Assembly: GCA_947259475.1 (NCBI GenBank)
Contig: CAMYLW010000160.1
Span: 4,638 to 9,859 of the forward strand
Length of the DNA: 5,222 nucleotides
Source: Thermodesulfobacteriota bacterium
GTDB taxonomy: Bacteria > Desulfobacterota > Syntrophobacteria > BM002
Reading direction: 5' to 3'
The notes under the pieces are model-generated. The model did no database searches. It saw only the letters and a list, made by a program, of their open reading frames with translations, and had not been told where the DNA came from. Made by a program: the position numbers and the translations under genes. Every line of letters begins with the position of its first letter. Position 1 is the stretch's first letter. Of this stretch, positions 1 through 5,222 are shown one piece after another.

Positions 1-2801
1 CCTGCCGCAAGTTGGGCCTTGGCGAAGGCAATACCAAAGGTCCTGTAGACTCCCATTACTTCGCCGGTGGATTTCATTTCCGGGCCTAAAAGGATATCTA
101 CTTCTGGGAAACGTATGAAAGGAAATACTGACTCTTTGACCGCAAGGTGAGTAGGTTCCACCTCTCGGGTAAAGCCAAGTTCGGATAGGGTCTTCCCCAG
201 CATAATCTTGGTGGCGAGCTTGGCAAGAGGCACACCAATGGCCTTACTCACAAAAGGCGCCGAGCGAGAGGCCCTGGGGTTTACCTCCAGCACGTAAATT
301 AAATTGTCTTTAACTGCGTATTGTATATTCATAAGGCCCACCACCCCTAATTCCTGCGCCAGAGCCTTTGTCTGAAACTTGATCTCCTGGATGAGTTCCT
401 GGGAAATACTGATGGGAGGGAGCACACAGGCGCTGTCACCAGAGTGAATCCCTGCCTCCTCAATGTGCTCCATGATGCCGCCAATCACCGTGGCTGTACC
501 GTCGGAAATGGCATCCACATCTATTTCGATAGCGTCCCGGAGAAATTGATCCACCAAGATGGGATGGCCAGAAGAAACATGGACTGCCTTATGAATGAAG
601 GCTTCCAGTTGTTCTTGTTCGTAAACGATTTCCATAGCCCGGCCACCCAAAACGTAGGACGGCCGCACCAAGACCGGGTAGCCAATCTTGGCAGCTGCTT
701 CTAGAGCTTCAGAGGCACTAGCGGCAATGGCATTTTTCGGCTGCCTCAGCCCGAGTTTCTTTATGAGGGCTTGGAAACGCTCCCGGTCCTCGGCCCTATC
801 GATACTGTCCGGGGTTGTACCGATGATGGGGGCACCAGCCTTTGCCAGAGGAACGGCGAGGTTCAACGGCGTCTGGCCACCGAACTGGACGATGAGGCCG
901 TCCGGTGACTCCCTCTCAATTATGTGAAGAACGTCCTCGTAGGTGAGAGGCTCGAAGTACAGTTTGTCTGAAGTGTCATAGTCGGTACTTACCGTTTCCG
1001 GATTGGAATTTACCATGATCGACTGCACCCCCTCCTCACGCAGGGCAAAGGAGGCGTGGACACAGCAGTAATCAAATTCGATACCCTGACCGATGCGGTT
1101 GGGGCCGCCCCCCAGGATCATCACTTTGCGTACCTCGTCGGGCCGTGATTCATCCTCGGACTCATAAGTTGAATAGTAGTAAGGGGTATACGCTTCGAAT
1201 TCAGCTGCACAGGTATCCACCAACTTGTAAACTGGAACGATATCGGCCTGGGTTCGACGTTCGCGGATGGTATCGTCATCCGTTCCCGTAAGTTCCGCCA
1301 AACGACGGTCGGAAAATCCGTATGCCTTGGACTGTCGCAAGAGGTCATCGCTCAAGGGCTGCTGGCGCAGGTGAGTCTCAAAATTCAGAATTTGCTCGAT
1401 GTTGTAAAGGAACCAGGGGTCGATTTTGGTAAGTTGGTGGATTTCTTCCAGTTCTATTCCTGCCTCCATGGCCGCGGTAAGATAAAAGAGCCTCTCTGAG
1501 TTGGGCTCGCGCAGCTTTTGGCGAATAAGACCCTGGTATTCCGGGTTTTTGAGAGACTCGGGAGATAGACCGCTGTTCATGGAAAAACGGCCGATTTCCA
1601 AGGAGCGCACTGCTTTCTGTAGGGCTTCCTTAAAGGTGCGGCCGATGGCCATAGTCTCGCCCACCGATTTCATTGTTGTGGTAAGGGAATCAGGAGTTTG
1701 AGAGAATTTTTCGAAAGTCCAGCGGGGGATTTTTACCACGCAATAGTCAATGGCGGGTTCGAACGAGGCCCGGGTTTCTCGAGTGATATCGTTGGCGATC
1801 TCATCCAGGCTGTAGCCAACAGCAAGTTTGGCGGCGATTTTGGCGATGGGGAAGCCGGTGGCTTTGGAGGCCAGGGCGGAGGAGCGTGATACCCGGGGGT
1901 TCATTTCTATGATAACCATCTCGCCGTCTTCCGGGTTGATGGCAAATTGAATGTTTGAACCGCCGGTTTCCACGCCGATTTCTCTGATCACATCGATGGA
2001 TGCGTCCCGCATTGCCTGATATTCACGGTCGGTTAACGTCTGAGCAGGAGCCACGGTGATGCTGTCACCAGTGTGGATACCCATGGGATCGAAATTCTCG
2101 ATGGAGCAGATGATAACCACATTGTCCATGTGGTCTCTCATCACCTCCAGTTCGAATTCCTTCCACCCCAAAACTGATTCTTCCAGCATGATGGTGCGGT
2201 TCATACTGGCATCCAGGCCTGCACGGGCCATACGTTCCAAATCTTCCCGGTTGTAGACTACACCGCCACCAGTGCCTCCGAGAGTGAAGGACGGGCGAAT
2301 AATCAAGGGAAAACCGATCACTTCTGCCACCTGGCGAACTTCTTCCATGGAGCGGGCAATTCCACTGACAGGTACCCGCAAACCTATCTTCTCCATGGCA
2401 GCCCGGAAAAGCTCACGATCCTCCCCCTTTTTGATCACCGGCAGGGAGGCGCCAATTACCTCCACCCCGTAGCGTTCCAGAACTCCCATCTCACCCACTG
2501 CCACCGCCACGTTTAGGGCTGTCTGGCCTCCTAGAGTGGGAAGCAACGCCTGGGGTCTTTCCCTCTCAATGACTTTGGCCACACATTCGGAAGTGATGGG
2601 TTCAATATAGGTGCGCTGAGCCGTGTCGGGGTCGGTCATAATGGTGGCGGGATTACTGTTGATGAGAACGATCTCGAAACCCTCTTCCCGCAGGGCCTTG
2701 CATGCCTGGGTGCCGGAATAGTCAAATTCACAGGCCTGACTGATAATTATGGGTCCTGAACCGATGATGAGAATTTTCTGAATATCTGTTCTTTTAGGCA
2801 T
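1..2801 (-). CDS. carB: Carbamoyl-phosphate synthase large subunit, 3' end cut by window edge
   Basis: This is the ammonia-channelling synthetase subunit. It phosphorylates bicarbonate, forms carbamate with ammonia delivered by CarA, and phosphorylates carbamate to carbamoyl phosphate in the cytoplasm. About 933 residues are visible and the frame is open to the left edge. The start at 2801 gives [17 protein letters not shown], the classic CarB N-terminus; upstream in frame there is a stop (TAA at 2868-2870) and no other start codon. The carboxyphosphate half (about 1-400) has R129, R169, the glycine-rich loop after RPSFTLGG, E215, GIHTGDS (H243), Q285 and E299/N301/R303, all at E. coli numbering. 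The oligomerization domain follows (about 400-553). The carbamoyl-phosphate half repeats the fold with [37 protein letters not shown] (H786), Q827 and E839/N841/R843. The two halves show the family's ancient internal duplication. The allosteric domain (about 140 residues) is outside the window. Residue 21 is Ser where E. coli has Gly. No clear Shine-Dalgarno sequence precedes the start. Identification is certain. Confidence 0.98.
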   Translation of the reverse strand, partial: MPKRTDIQKILIIGSGPIIISQACEFDYSGTQACKALREEGFEIVLINSNPATIMTDPDTAQRTYIEPITSECVAKVIERERPQALLPTLGGQTALNVAVAVGEMGVLERYGVEVIGASLPVIKKGEDRELFRAAMEKIGLRVPVSGIARSMEEVRQVAEVIGFPLIIRPSFTLGGTGGGVVYNREDLERMARAGLDASMNRTIMLEESVLGWKEFELEVMRDHMDNVVIICSIENFDPMGIHTGDSITVAPAQTLTDREYQAMRDASIDVIREIGVETGGSNIQFAINPEDGEMVIIEMNPRVSRSSALASKATGFPIAKIAAKLAVGYSLDEIANDITRETRASFEPAIDYCVVKIPRWTFEKFSQTPDSLTTTMKSVGETMAIGRTFKEALQKAVRSLEIGRFSMNSGLSPESLKNPEYQGLIRQKLREPNSERLFYLTAAMEAGIELEEIHQLTKIDPWFLYNIEQILNFETHLRQQPLSDDLLRQSKAYGFSDRRLAELTGTDDDTIRERRTQADIVPVYKLVDTCAAEFEAYTPYYYSTYESEDESRPDEVRKVMILGGGPNRIGQGIEFDYCCVHASFALREEGVQSIMVNSNPETVSTDYDTSDKLYFEPLTYEDVLHIIERESPDGLIVQFGGQTPLNLAVPLAKAGAPIIGTTPDSIDRAEDRERFQALIKKLGLRQPKNAIAASASEALEAAAKIGYPVLVRPSYVLGGRAMEIVYEQEQLEAFIHKAVHVSSGHPILVDQFLRDAIEIDVDAISDGTATVIGGIMEHIEEAGIHSGDSACVLPPISISQELIQEIKFQTKALAQELGVVGLMNIQYAVKDNLIYVLEVNPRASRSAPFVSKAIGVPLAKLATKIMLGKTLSELGFTREVEPTHLAVKESVFPFIRFPEVDILLGPEMKSTGEVMGVYRTFGIAFAKAQLAA

Positions 2802-2915
2802 AGCTTTGGTTGAACTGAGGTTAGTTCTTCGGGATCTTCTCCGAAAGAGTTCGTGGAATTCATGGAATTAGTAGATGATCCCCGTTGGATTTGATAAATA
2901 AGTGAATATTTTAAC

Positions 2916-2944
2916 CGCAGACACACGCAGACATTACGCAGACA
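2916..2944. repeat. Three tandem CGCAGACA motifs
   Basis: CGCAGACA occurs at 2916-2923, 2926-2933 and 2937-2944, a period of 10-11 bases or about one helical turn. It forms the left end of the hairpin cassette, and an inverted CTGCGTCTGTC lies at the other end. It could be a terminal or protein-binding part of a repeat element. The motif is directly visible; its role is unknown. Confidence 0.6.
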
Positions 2945-2982
2945 AGAAAAACTTTTTGCCTGGGCGACCTGCCCAGGCAAAA
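2945..2982 (-). terminator. Possible intrinsic terminator between carA and carB
   Basis: Read on the minus strand, the 12-bp stem of H1 is followed after two bases (A, G) by TTTTTCTT (2951-2944 region). A GC-rich stem plus a U-run is the layout of a rho-independent terminator, and it points in the direction of carA-to-carB transcription. Against this, the stem is itself flanked by T and A runs and belongs to a repeat cassette, so the resemblance may be incidental. If active, it would reduce carB transcription relative to carA. Confidence 0.3.
2954..2982. repeat. Hairpin H1, 12-bp perfect stem, loop GACCT
   Basis: The arms TTTTGCCTGGGC (2954-2965) and GCCCAGGCAAAA (2971-2982) are perfectly complementary around the loop GACCT. 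This is an inverted, diverged copy of H4: the outer eight stem pairs are the same, the inner GG/CC pairs are swapped for CC/GG, and the loops are reverse complements. Such compensated changes suggest the folded form matters, or reflect two members of one repeat family. Confidence 0.85.
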
Positions 2983-3034
2983 GCTTCATGCCTCTGAAGC
3001 ATAAGCAATGGTAGTATCGCGAAGCGATCGAGGT

Positions 3035-3063
3035 TTTTGCCTCCGCAGGTCGCGGAGGCAAAA
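3035..3063. repeat. Hairpin H4, 12-bp perfect stem, loop AGGTC
   Basis: The arms TTTTGCCTCCGC (3035-3046) and GCGGAGGCAAAA (3052-3063) pair perfectly around the loop AGGTC, which is the reverse complement of the H1 loop GACCT. On either strand the flanking bases do not give a convincing U-run, so this copy is not called a terminator. In one transcript the H1 and H4 loops could pair with each other (a five-base kissing contact), or the two outer stems could exchange partners. Confidence 0.85.
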
Positions 3064-3169
3064 TTTCTGCGTCTGTCGAGCGAACGAAGTGAGTGGGCGG
3101 CTAAATAAATAAAACGGTATAATTAAGGTATCCATTGGATTTTAAATTACCCATGTGTAACATATTTGA

Positions 3170-3199
3170 ATCATATGATTTATTTGATCTTCGAATCAA
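3170..3199 (-). promoter_or_regulatory. Weak promoter-like pair in the carA-carB spacer
   Basis: On the minus strand TTGATT (3199-3194) and TATGAT (3175-3170) stand 18 bases apart in AT-rich DNA, a fair match to a housekeeping sigma-factor promoter. The -10 lies inside a perfect 12-bp palindrome, AATCATATGATT (3169-3180), and the -35 overlaps a TTGAT/ATCAA inverted pair (3184-3199). It could give carB its own transcript, which would still have to cross the hairpin cassette. AT-rich sequence produces such matches by chance. Confidence 0.25.
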
Positions 3200-3219
3200 T
3201 TTACACTAACTAGTTATGA

Positions 3220-3234
3220 GAAGAACCGTTCTTC
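3220..3234. repeat. Short palindrome downstream of carA
   Basis: GAAGAAC (3220-3226) and GTTCTTC (3228-3234) flank a single C. There is no U-run on either strand, so it does not look like a terminator. It could be a protein-binding site or chance. Confidence 0.4.
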
Positions 3235-3240
3235 ATTACT

Positions 3241-3254
3241 CCCTTGAGTGAGTT
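3241..3254. repeat. 14-bp direct repeat of a carA segment
   Basis: CCCTTGAGTGAGTT here is identical to 3467-3480 inside carA, where the minus strand encodes Asn-Ser-Leu-Lys-Gly. The spacer copy lies about 40 bases beyond the carA stop codon. It may be a trace of a small local duplication, or coincidence; the flanks do not match well. Confidence 0.4.
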
Positions 3255-3291
3255 AAACCACGCCAATCTCCGCGACCAGGATTACGGCACA

Positions 3292-4452
3292 TTACCAACT
3301 TTTTCTTTGCATGAGGGTAAGGAAGTTATCGAAGAGATAAGTCGCGTCATGGGGTCCGGGTGAGGCTTCCGGGTGGTATTGGACCGAATAGATGGGCAGT
3401 TTCCGGTGCCGCATACCTTCAAGGGTCTGGTCATTGAGGTTAATGTGGGTGAGTTCCACATCTTTACCCTTGAGTGAGTTGATGTCCACACAGAAGCCAT
3501 GGTTCTGCGAGGTGATTTCCACCTTGCCGGTGAGCAGATCCTTCACCGGCTGGTTGCCACCCCGGTGACCGAACTTGAGCTTGAAGGTTGTGCCGCCCAT
3601 GGCTAATCCTAAGAGCTGGTGGCCCAAACAGATGCCGAAAATGGGGAGTTCAGGCAAAAGAAGGCGAACCGTGTTGATAGCATAGGTAACGGCTGCGGGG
3701 TCTCCCGGTCCGTTGGACAGAAAGAGGCCGTCTGGCTCGAGGGCCAGGATATCGGCTGGCTCAGCTTGGGCTGGTAGGACGATGGTGTGGCAGTCGCGGC
3801 CAGCCAGATGGCGGAGGATGTTGTATTTGATGCCGTAATCCAGGGCTACAACTTTGTAGGGGTGACTGCGGTCTGGCCAGACATCGGCTGCGGTGATTCC
3901 GGACTTCCAGGGGAGCGGCCGCCTCTCTCCATCCCAGAGGAAAGGAGATGGGGTGGTGACTTTTTCAACCATGTCACGACCCACCAAGCCGGGATAACCT
4001 TGCACCCTCTGCAACAGTTCCTCAGGATCTCTATCCCCCGTTGCAATAATGCCCTTCATGGCACCCGCGGTGCGAATGTGTTTCGTGAGGGCCCTGGTGT
4101 CAAGGCCCTCAATGCCTAAGACTTGCCCTTCATCCAAGAACTCCTTGAGGCTCCTCTGGCTTCGCCAATTGCTGGGATAGGGCATGTACTCGCGGACTAT
4201 GAACCCCTCAACTTGAATTGCTGCCGATTCCATGTCTTCATCGTTAATCCCATAATTACCAATGAGCGGATAGGTCATGGACACTATCTGGCCCTTGTAA
4301 GATGGGTCGGTAAGAACTTCCTGGTAACCCGTCATGGCAGTATTGAAGACTACTTCACCCAGGGTCTCGCCCTGGCCGGCGAAGGTCTGCCCATAAAATG
4401 TCCTGCCGTCCTCCAAAACCAGGGTGGCGCGGGGTTGGTTGAAACTTGCCAT
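3292..4452 (-). CDS. carA: Carbamoyl-phosphate synthase small subunit (glutaminase)
   Basis: This subunit hydrolyses glutamine and passes ammonia through a tunnel to CarB. It has 386 residues, against 382 in E. coli, so it is full length. The N-terminal CarA-specific domain (about 1-150) shows FNTAMTGYQEVLTDPSYKGQ, TYPLIGNYG and GIEGLDTRALTKHIR. A linker follows. The class I glutamine amidotransferase domain (about 195-380) carries LFLSNGPGDP, the nucleophile Cys275 in FGICLGHQLLG, the FGHRGGNQPV segment, SQNHGF, and the catalytic pair His360 and Glu362 in QYHPEASPGPHD. All triad residues are present, so the enzyme should be active. The ATG at 4452 is preceded on the minus strand by GAGGT at 4468-4464, 11 bases upstream, supporting this start. 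carB follows in the same direction after an unusually long 490-base gap. No pyrB or pyrC gene lies directly upstream within the window. Confidence 0.98.
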   Translation of the reverse strand: MASFNQPRATLVLEDGRTFYGQTFAGQGETLGEVVFNTAMTGYQEVLTDPSYKGQIVSMTYPLIGNYGINDEDMESAAIQVEGFIVREYMPYPSNWRSQRSLKEFLDEGQVLGIEGLDTRALTKHIRTAGAMKGIIATGDRDPEELLQRVQGYPGLVGRDMVEKVTTPSPFLWDGERRPLPWKSGITAADVWPDRSHPYKVVALDYGIKYNILRHLAGRDCHTIVLPAQAEPADILALEPDGLFLSNGPGDPAAVTYAINTVRLLLPELPIFGICLGHQLLGLAMGGTTFKLKFGHRGGNQPVKDLLTGKVEITSQNHGFCVDINSLKGKDVELTHINLNDQTLEGMRHRKLPIYSVQYHPEASPGPHDATYLFDNFLTLMQRKSW

Positions 4453-4455
4453 GGT

Positions 4456-4468
4456 GTAACGTTACCTC
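4456..4468 (-). promoter_or_regulatory. carA ribosome binding site overlapping a 10-bp palindrome
   Basis: On the minus strand GAGGT (4468-4464) lies 11 bases before the carA ATG, slightly far but usable. The perfect palindrome GTAACGTTAC (4456-4465) overlaps its end and fills the gap to the start codon. A protein bound there, or a local fold, could affect initiation; that is speculation. Confidence 0.45.
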
Positions 4469-4567
4469 AGTACTTTATTCAAAATCGAAAACCTGGTCCT
4501 CAGGGCCAGTCCACGATCCCGCCTTGCGGGGGTCAATGTTCAATGGCTTTGCCAGCAGAAGAGGTTT

Positions 4568-4662
4568 AAGGCACAAGGTGTAAGGCGCAAGGCATAAGGA
4601 GAGAATAAGTTTTCTTTTATTATTTTTGCCTTGTGCCCTGTGCCTTGAGCCCTGAGCCGTTG
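4568..4662. repeat. Two facing arrays of 7-bp repeats
   Basis: The left array has five heptads starting AAGG: AAGGCAC, AAGGTGT, AAGGCGC, AAGGCAT, AAGGAGA (4568-4602). After an A/T-rich spacer (4603-4627) the right array runs in the opposite sense: GCCTTGT, GCCCTGT, GCCTTGA, GCCCTGA, GCCGTTG (4628-4662). The arrays are complementary in more than one register. GGCACAAGG (4570-4578) pairs perfectly with CCTTGTGCC (4629-4637), and AAGGCACA (4568-4575) pairs with TGTGCCTT (4639-4646). This forms an irregular palindrome able to fold as DNA or RNA. It lies about 115-210 bases upstream of carA. It could be an expandable intergenic repeat; its function is unknown. Confidence 0.8.
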
Positions 4663-4674
4663 CCTTTGTGGCAG

Positions 4675-4730
4675 CCCAAAGCCGGGTTCTTTGGGTCCGG
4701 ATTATTTGCTTGCTGTCCGAAGACCGGGCT
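4675..4730. repeat. Overlapping alternative stems in the carA upstream region
   Basis: CCCAAAG (4675-4681) and CTTTGGG (4689-4695) form a 7-bp stem with a seven-base loop. The same bases also belong to a longer imperfect inverted repeat: AGCCGGGTTCTTTGGGTC (4680-4697) against GTCCGAAGACCGGGCT (4715-4730). AGCCC (4673-4677) also matches GGGCT (4726-4730). The two folds exclude each other, a layout seen in attenuators but also possible in decayed palindromic repeats. Confidence 0.4.
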
Positions 4731-4742
4731 CACGAGTCAATC

Positions 4743-4771
4743 AACATAATCGTTTTGATTAGGTAAGGCAA
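4743..4771 (-). promoter_or_regulatory. Possible carA promoter
   Basis: On the minus strand TTGCCT (4771-4766) and TATGTT (4748-4743) are separated by 17 bases, each matching four of six bases of the housekeeping consensus. The region is more AT-rich than its surroundings, lies upstream of carA in the right orientation, and sits between the inverted-repeat element and the structured stretch. It is the best promoter candidate I see upstream of carA, but not a strong one. Confidence 0.3.
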
Positions 4772-4832
4772 GCATTTTAGGTGGGCAAAAAAACCTTTTC
4801 AGTGGTGCTAATTTCCACCCATTCAAAGACAG

Positions 4833-5072
4833 CTGCACTGCAAAGAATCTTAGCCCGGATATTTCGCGAATTGCCTGCTGCGACCGCAGATATGCGCGTC
4901 CTTCCGGGCGTCCTCGGGTGTTCCTTCGACAGGCTCAGGACAGGCTCCCCCTGCGACGTACTGTTCAAGTACACCTCGGATCCAATACCCTGCGGTTGCC
5001 CGGTGGCACACCCTTCTCCACGGTCTCGCGACACCAATTCGTGAAATATCCAGGCTACCTTTGTCACTCCAG
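4833..5072. mobile_element. MITE-like element with terminal inverted repeats
   Basis: The core arms are 23 bp: 4851-4873 (TAGCCCGGATATTTCGCGAA then TTG) and 5035-5057, matching as inverted repeats at 21 of 23 positions. With small gaps the inverted similarity extends outward through CAAAG/CTTTG (4841-4845 and 5059-5063) to CTGCACTG/CACTCCAG (4833-4840 and 5065-5072), giving 207-240 bp overall. Internal stems include CTGCG/CGCAG (4878-4889), GTACT/AGTAC (4958-4972) and GGGTGT/ACACCC (4916-4921 and 5008-5013). GCGTCCT occurs twice (4896-4902 and 4908-4914). There is no transposase gene and no clear target duplication. This fits a non-autonomous or palindromic dispersed element; the family is not identified. 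Confidence 0.65.
4923..4947. repeat. Dispersed repeat CCTTCGACAGGCTCAGGA-type, nested
   Basis: The sequence starting CCTTCGACAGGCTCAGGA carries a doubled ACAGGCTC (4929-4936 and 4940-4947, period 11). I recall this motif as a common intergenic repeat in many bacterial genomes, where spurious translations read PEPVEG or SFDRLRTG; both readings are present here. It sits near the middle of the inverted-repeat element, so either one inserted into the other or it is a regular part of that family. Confidence 0.65.
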
Positions 5073-5077
5073 TAATC

Positions 5078-5094
5078 CGAGACCCCGAGTCTCG
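5078..5094. repeat. Small hairpin, CGAGAC/GTCTCG
   Basis: The arms CGAGAC (5078-5083) and GTCTCG (5089-5094) enclose a five-base loop CCCGA, just outside the inverted-repeat element. There is no adjacent U-run, so it is probably not a terminator. It may be an outer part of the same repeat family. Confidence 0.45.
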
Positions 5095-5222
5095 CTTGCT
5101 TCTGGACATTCTCTCTGGTATAAAGAATCCGAGGGTTGGAGTGCTGTACACGGTTTTCCTTCGCCTCAGAAGCCTCTGCTGCGTAAAGAAAAAACAGGCC
5201 TTCTTCCAACCAGCAGGGGCTT

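Larger units (their letters stand above)
2916..3100. repeat. Hairpin cassette of MITE/REP-like character
   Basis: A dense run of inverted repeats. In order on the plus strand it has three CGCAGACA copies (2916-2944), hairpin H1 (2954-2982), H2 (GCTTCA 2983-2988 with TGAAGC 2995-3000), H3 (ATCGC 3016-3020 with GCGAT 3024-3028, GAA loop) and H4 (3035-3063). The sequence CTGCGTCTGTC at 3067-3077 roughly inverts the CGCAGAC motif on the left, and a CGAGCGAACGAAGTGAG tail follows. H1 and H4 are inverted, diverged copies of one hairpin, so the whole resembles an imperfect palindromic element. ATAAATAA occurs on both sides (2894-2901 and 3105-3112) and could be a target duplication, but it is low-complexity. 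No transposase is present, so any mobility would depend on a helper elsewhere. The exact borders are uncertain. Confidence 0.65.
2802..3291. other. carA-carB spacer, non-coding, repeat-rich
   Basis: These 490 bases separate the carA stop from the carB start. The two genes usually overlap or lie tens of bases apart. I see no credible gene here: short open frames cross palindromic repeats and resemble nothing. From the carA side it holds a 14-bp copy of a carA segment (3241-3254), a small palindrome (3220-3234), an AT-rich stretch with a weak promoter-like pair (3170-3199), and a hairpin cassette (2916-3100). About 110 bases of plain sequence before carB contain a weak 5-bp stem (TTCGG 2828-2832 with CCGAA 2841-2845) and a doubled TGGAATT near 2854-2869. 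The spacer looks lengthened by repeat insertion, which is inference. Confidence 0.8.
4453..4735 (-). promoter_or_regulatory. Putative structured carA leader
   Basis: If transcription starts just downstream of the promoter-like pair at 4743-4771, carA has a leader of about 280 bases with several potential stems. In transcript order these are: a GTC-TTCG-GAC mini-hairpin (4724-4715); a CCCAAAG/CTTTGGG stem (4695-4675); the heptad arrays (4662-4568); CCCGC-AAG-GCGGG (4530-4518); and CTGGCCC-TGA-GGACCAG (4509-4493, one C-A mismatch) followed by GTTTTCGATTTT. The last could be an imperfect attenuator-type terminator just upstream of the ribosome binding site. I do not recognise a known riboswitch or a PyrR-binding loop. 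The stems are visible; the leader and any attenuation are inferred. Confidence 0.3.
4453..5222. other. Long non-coding stretch upstream of carA
   Basis: These 770 bases contain no gene I can support. Open frames in 4777-5209 on both strands cross inverted repeats, have unlikely composition and match no family I know. The stretch holds the putative carA leader, the heptad arrays, a promoter-like site and a terminal-inverted-repeat element. The right 150 bases (5073-5222) show only a hairpin (5078-5094) and otherwise nothing recognisable. Whatever gene lies upstream is beyond the window. Confidence 0.7.

Noticed and set aside
432..2071. Repeated GCTGTCACCAG at 432-442 and 2061-2071
   Set aside because: It encodes the GIH(S/T)GDS motif in the two homologous halves of CarB; this is the known internal duplication, not a new repeat.
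444..2472. Several short plus-strand and off-frame open frames within carB
   Set aside because: All lie opposite or out of frame with an intact, strongly conserved carB and are shadows of it.
1..2801. Possible frameshift or pseudogene in carB, since no long minus-strand frame with a stop is evident
   Set aside because: Codon-by-codon translation from 2801 to 1 is open and matches CarB throughout; the stop codon is simply beyond the left edge.
2747..3061. 104-codon minus-strand frame in the carA-carB spacer overlapping the carB start
   Set aside because: It translates the palindromic cassette and overlaps carB out of frame; its composition is not protein-like.
4123..4569. 148-codon plus-strand open frame opposite the start of carA
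   Set aside because: It is antisense to the conserved carA coding region and reads into the repeat-rich leader; no family resemblance.
4568..4662. CRISPR array
   Set aside because: The repeats are 7 bp, contiguous and inverted in the second half, with no spacers of CRISPR length and no cas genes.
4737..4775. 12-codon minus-strand frame that could be a leader peptide for carA
   Set aside because: It overlaps the promoter-like pair, has no clear ribosome site and no run of regulatory codons.
4787..4819. Minus-strand T-run (4793-4787) after a GGTG/CACC stem, as a terminator
   Set aside because: The stem is only four base pairs and lies about ten bases from the T-run.
4777..5209. Overlapping open frames on both strands (up to 124 codons)
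   Set aside because: They run through the inverted-repeat element and the CCTTCGACAGG repeat; such readings are typical spurious translations of dispersed repeats.

Overview
The window holds the two subunit genes of glutamine-dependent carbamoyl-phosphate synthetase, both on the minus strand, in the order carA (3292-4452, complete) then carB (start at 2801, running off the left edge). I translated carB codon by codon from 2801 to position 1. The frame is open throughout, with no stop and no frameshift, giving about 933 of the usual ~1,070 residues; only the C-terminal allosteric domain lies outside. Together the two proteins make carbamoyl phosphate for pyrimidine and arginine synthesis.

The organism is a bacterium with moderate, slightly G+C-rich DNA. 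Both proteins are of ordinary bacterial type. The non-coding DNA is rich in dispersed, palindromic repeats, including a CCTTCGACAGGCTCAGGA element of a kind I recall from many uncultured bacterial genomes (Desulfobacterota- or Chloroflexota-like lineages among others). Two genes do not allow a firm placement.

Layout, right to left in the direction of transcription. (1) 4453-5222 is non-coding. It contains a ~207-240 bp element with terminal inverted repeats (4833-5072) carrying a nested dispersed repeat. After that come a possible carA promoter (4743-4771) and a long putative leader with several potential RNA stems, including two facing arrays of 7-bp repeats (4568-4662). (2) carA. (3) A 490-bp carA-carB spacer, much longer than usual for this gene pair, containing a hairpin cassette (2916-3100). 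Its two 12-bp-stem hairpins are inverted copies of each other, with compensating stem changes and complementary loops. (4) carB.

No new enzyme system is visible. The unusual content is repeat DNA placed upstream of carA and between carA and carB, where it could affect transcription or subunit balance. That role is inference; the repeats themselves are directly visible.
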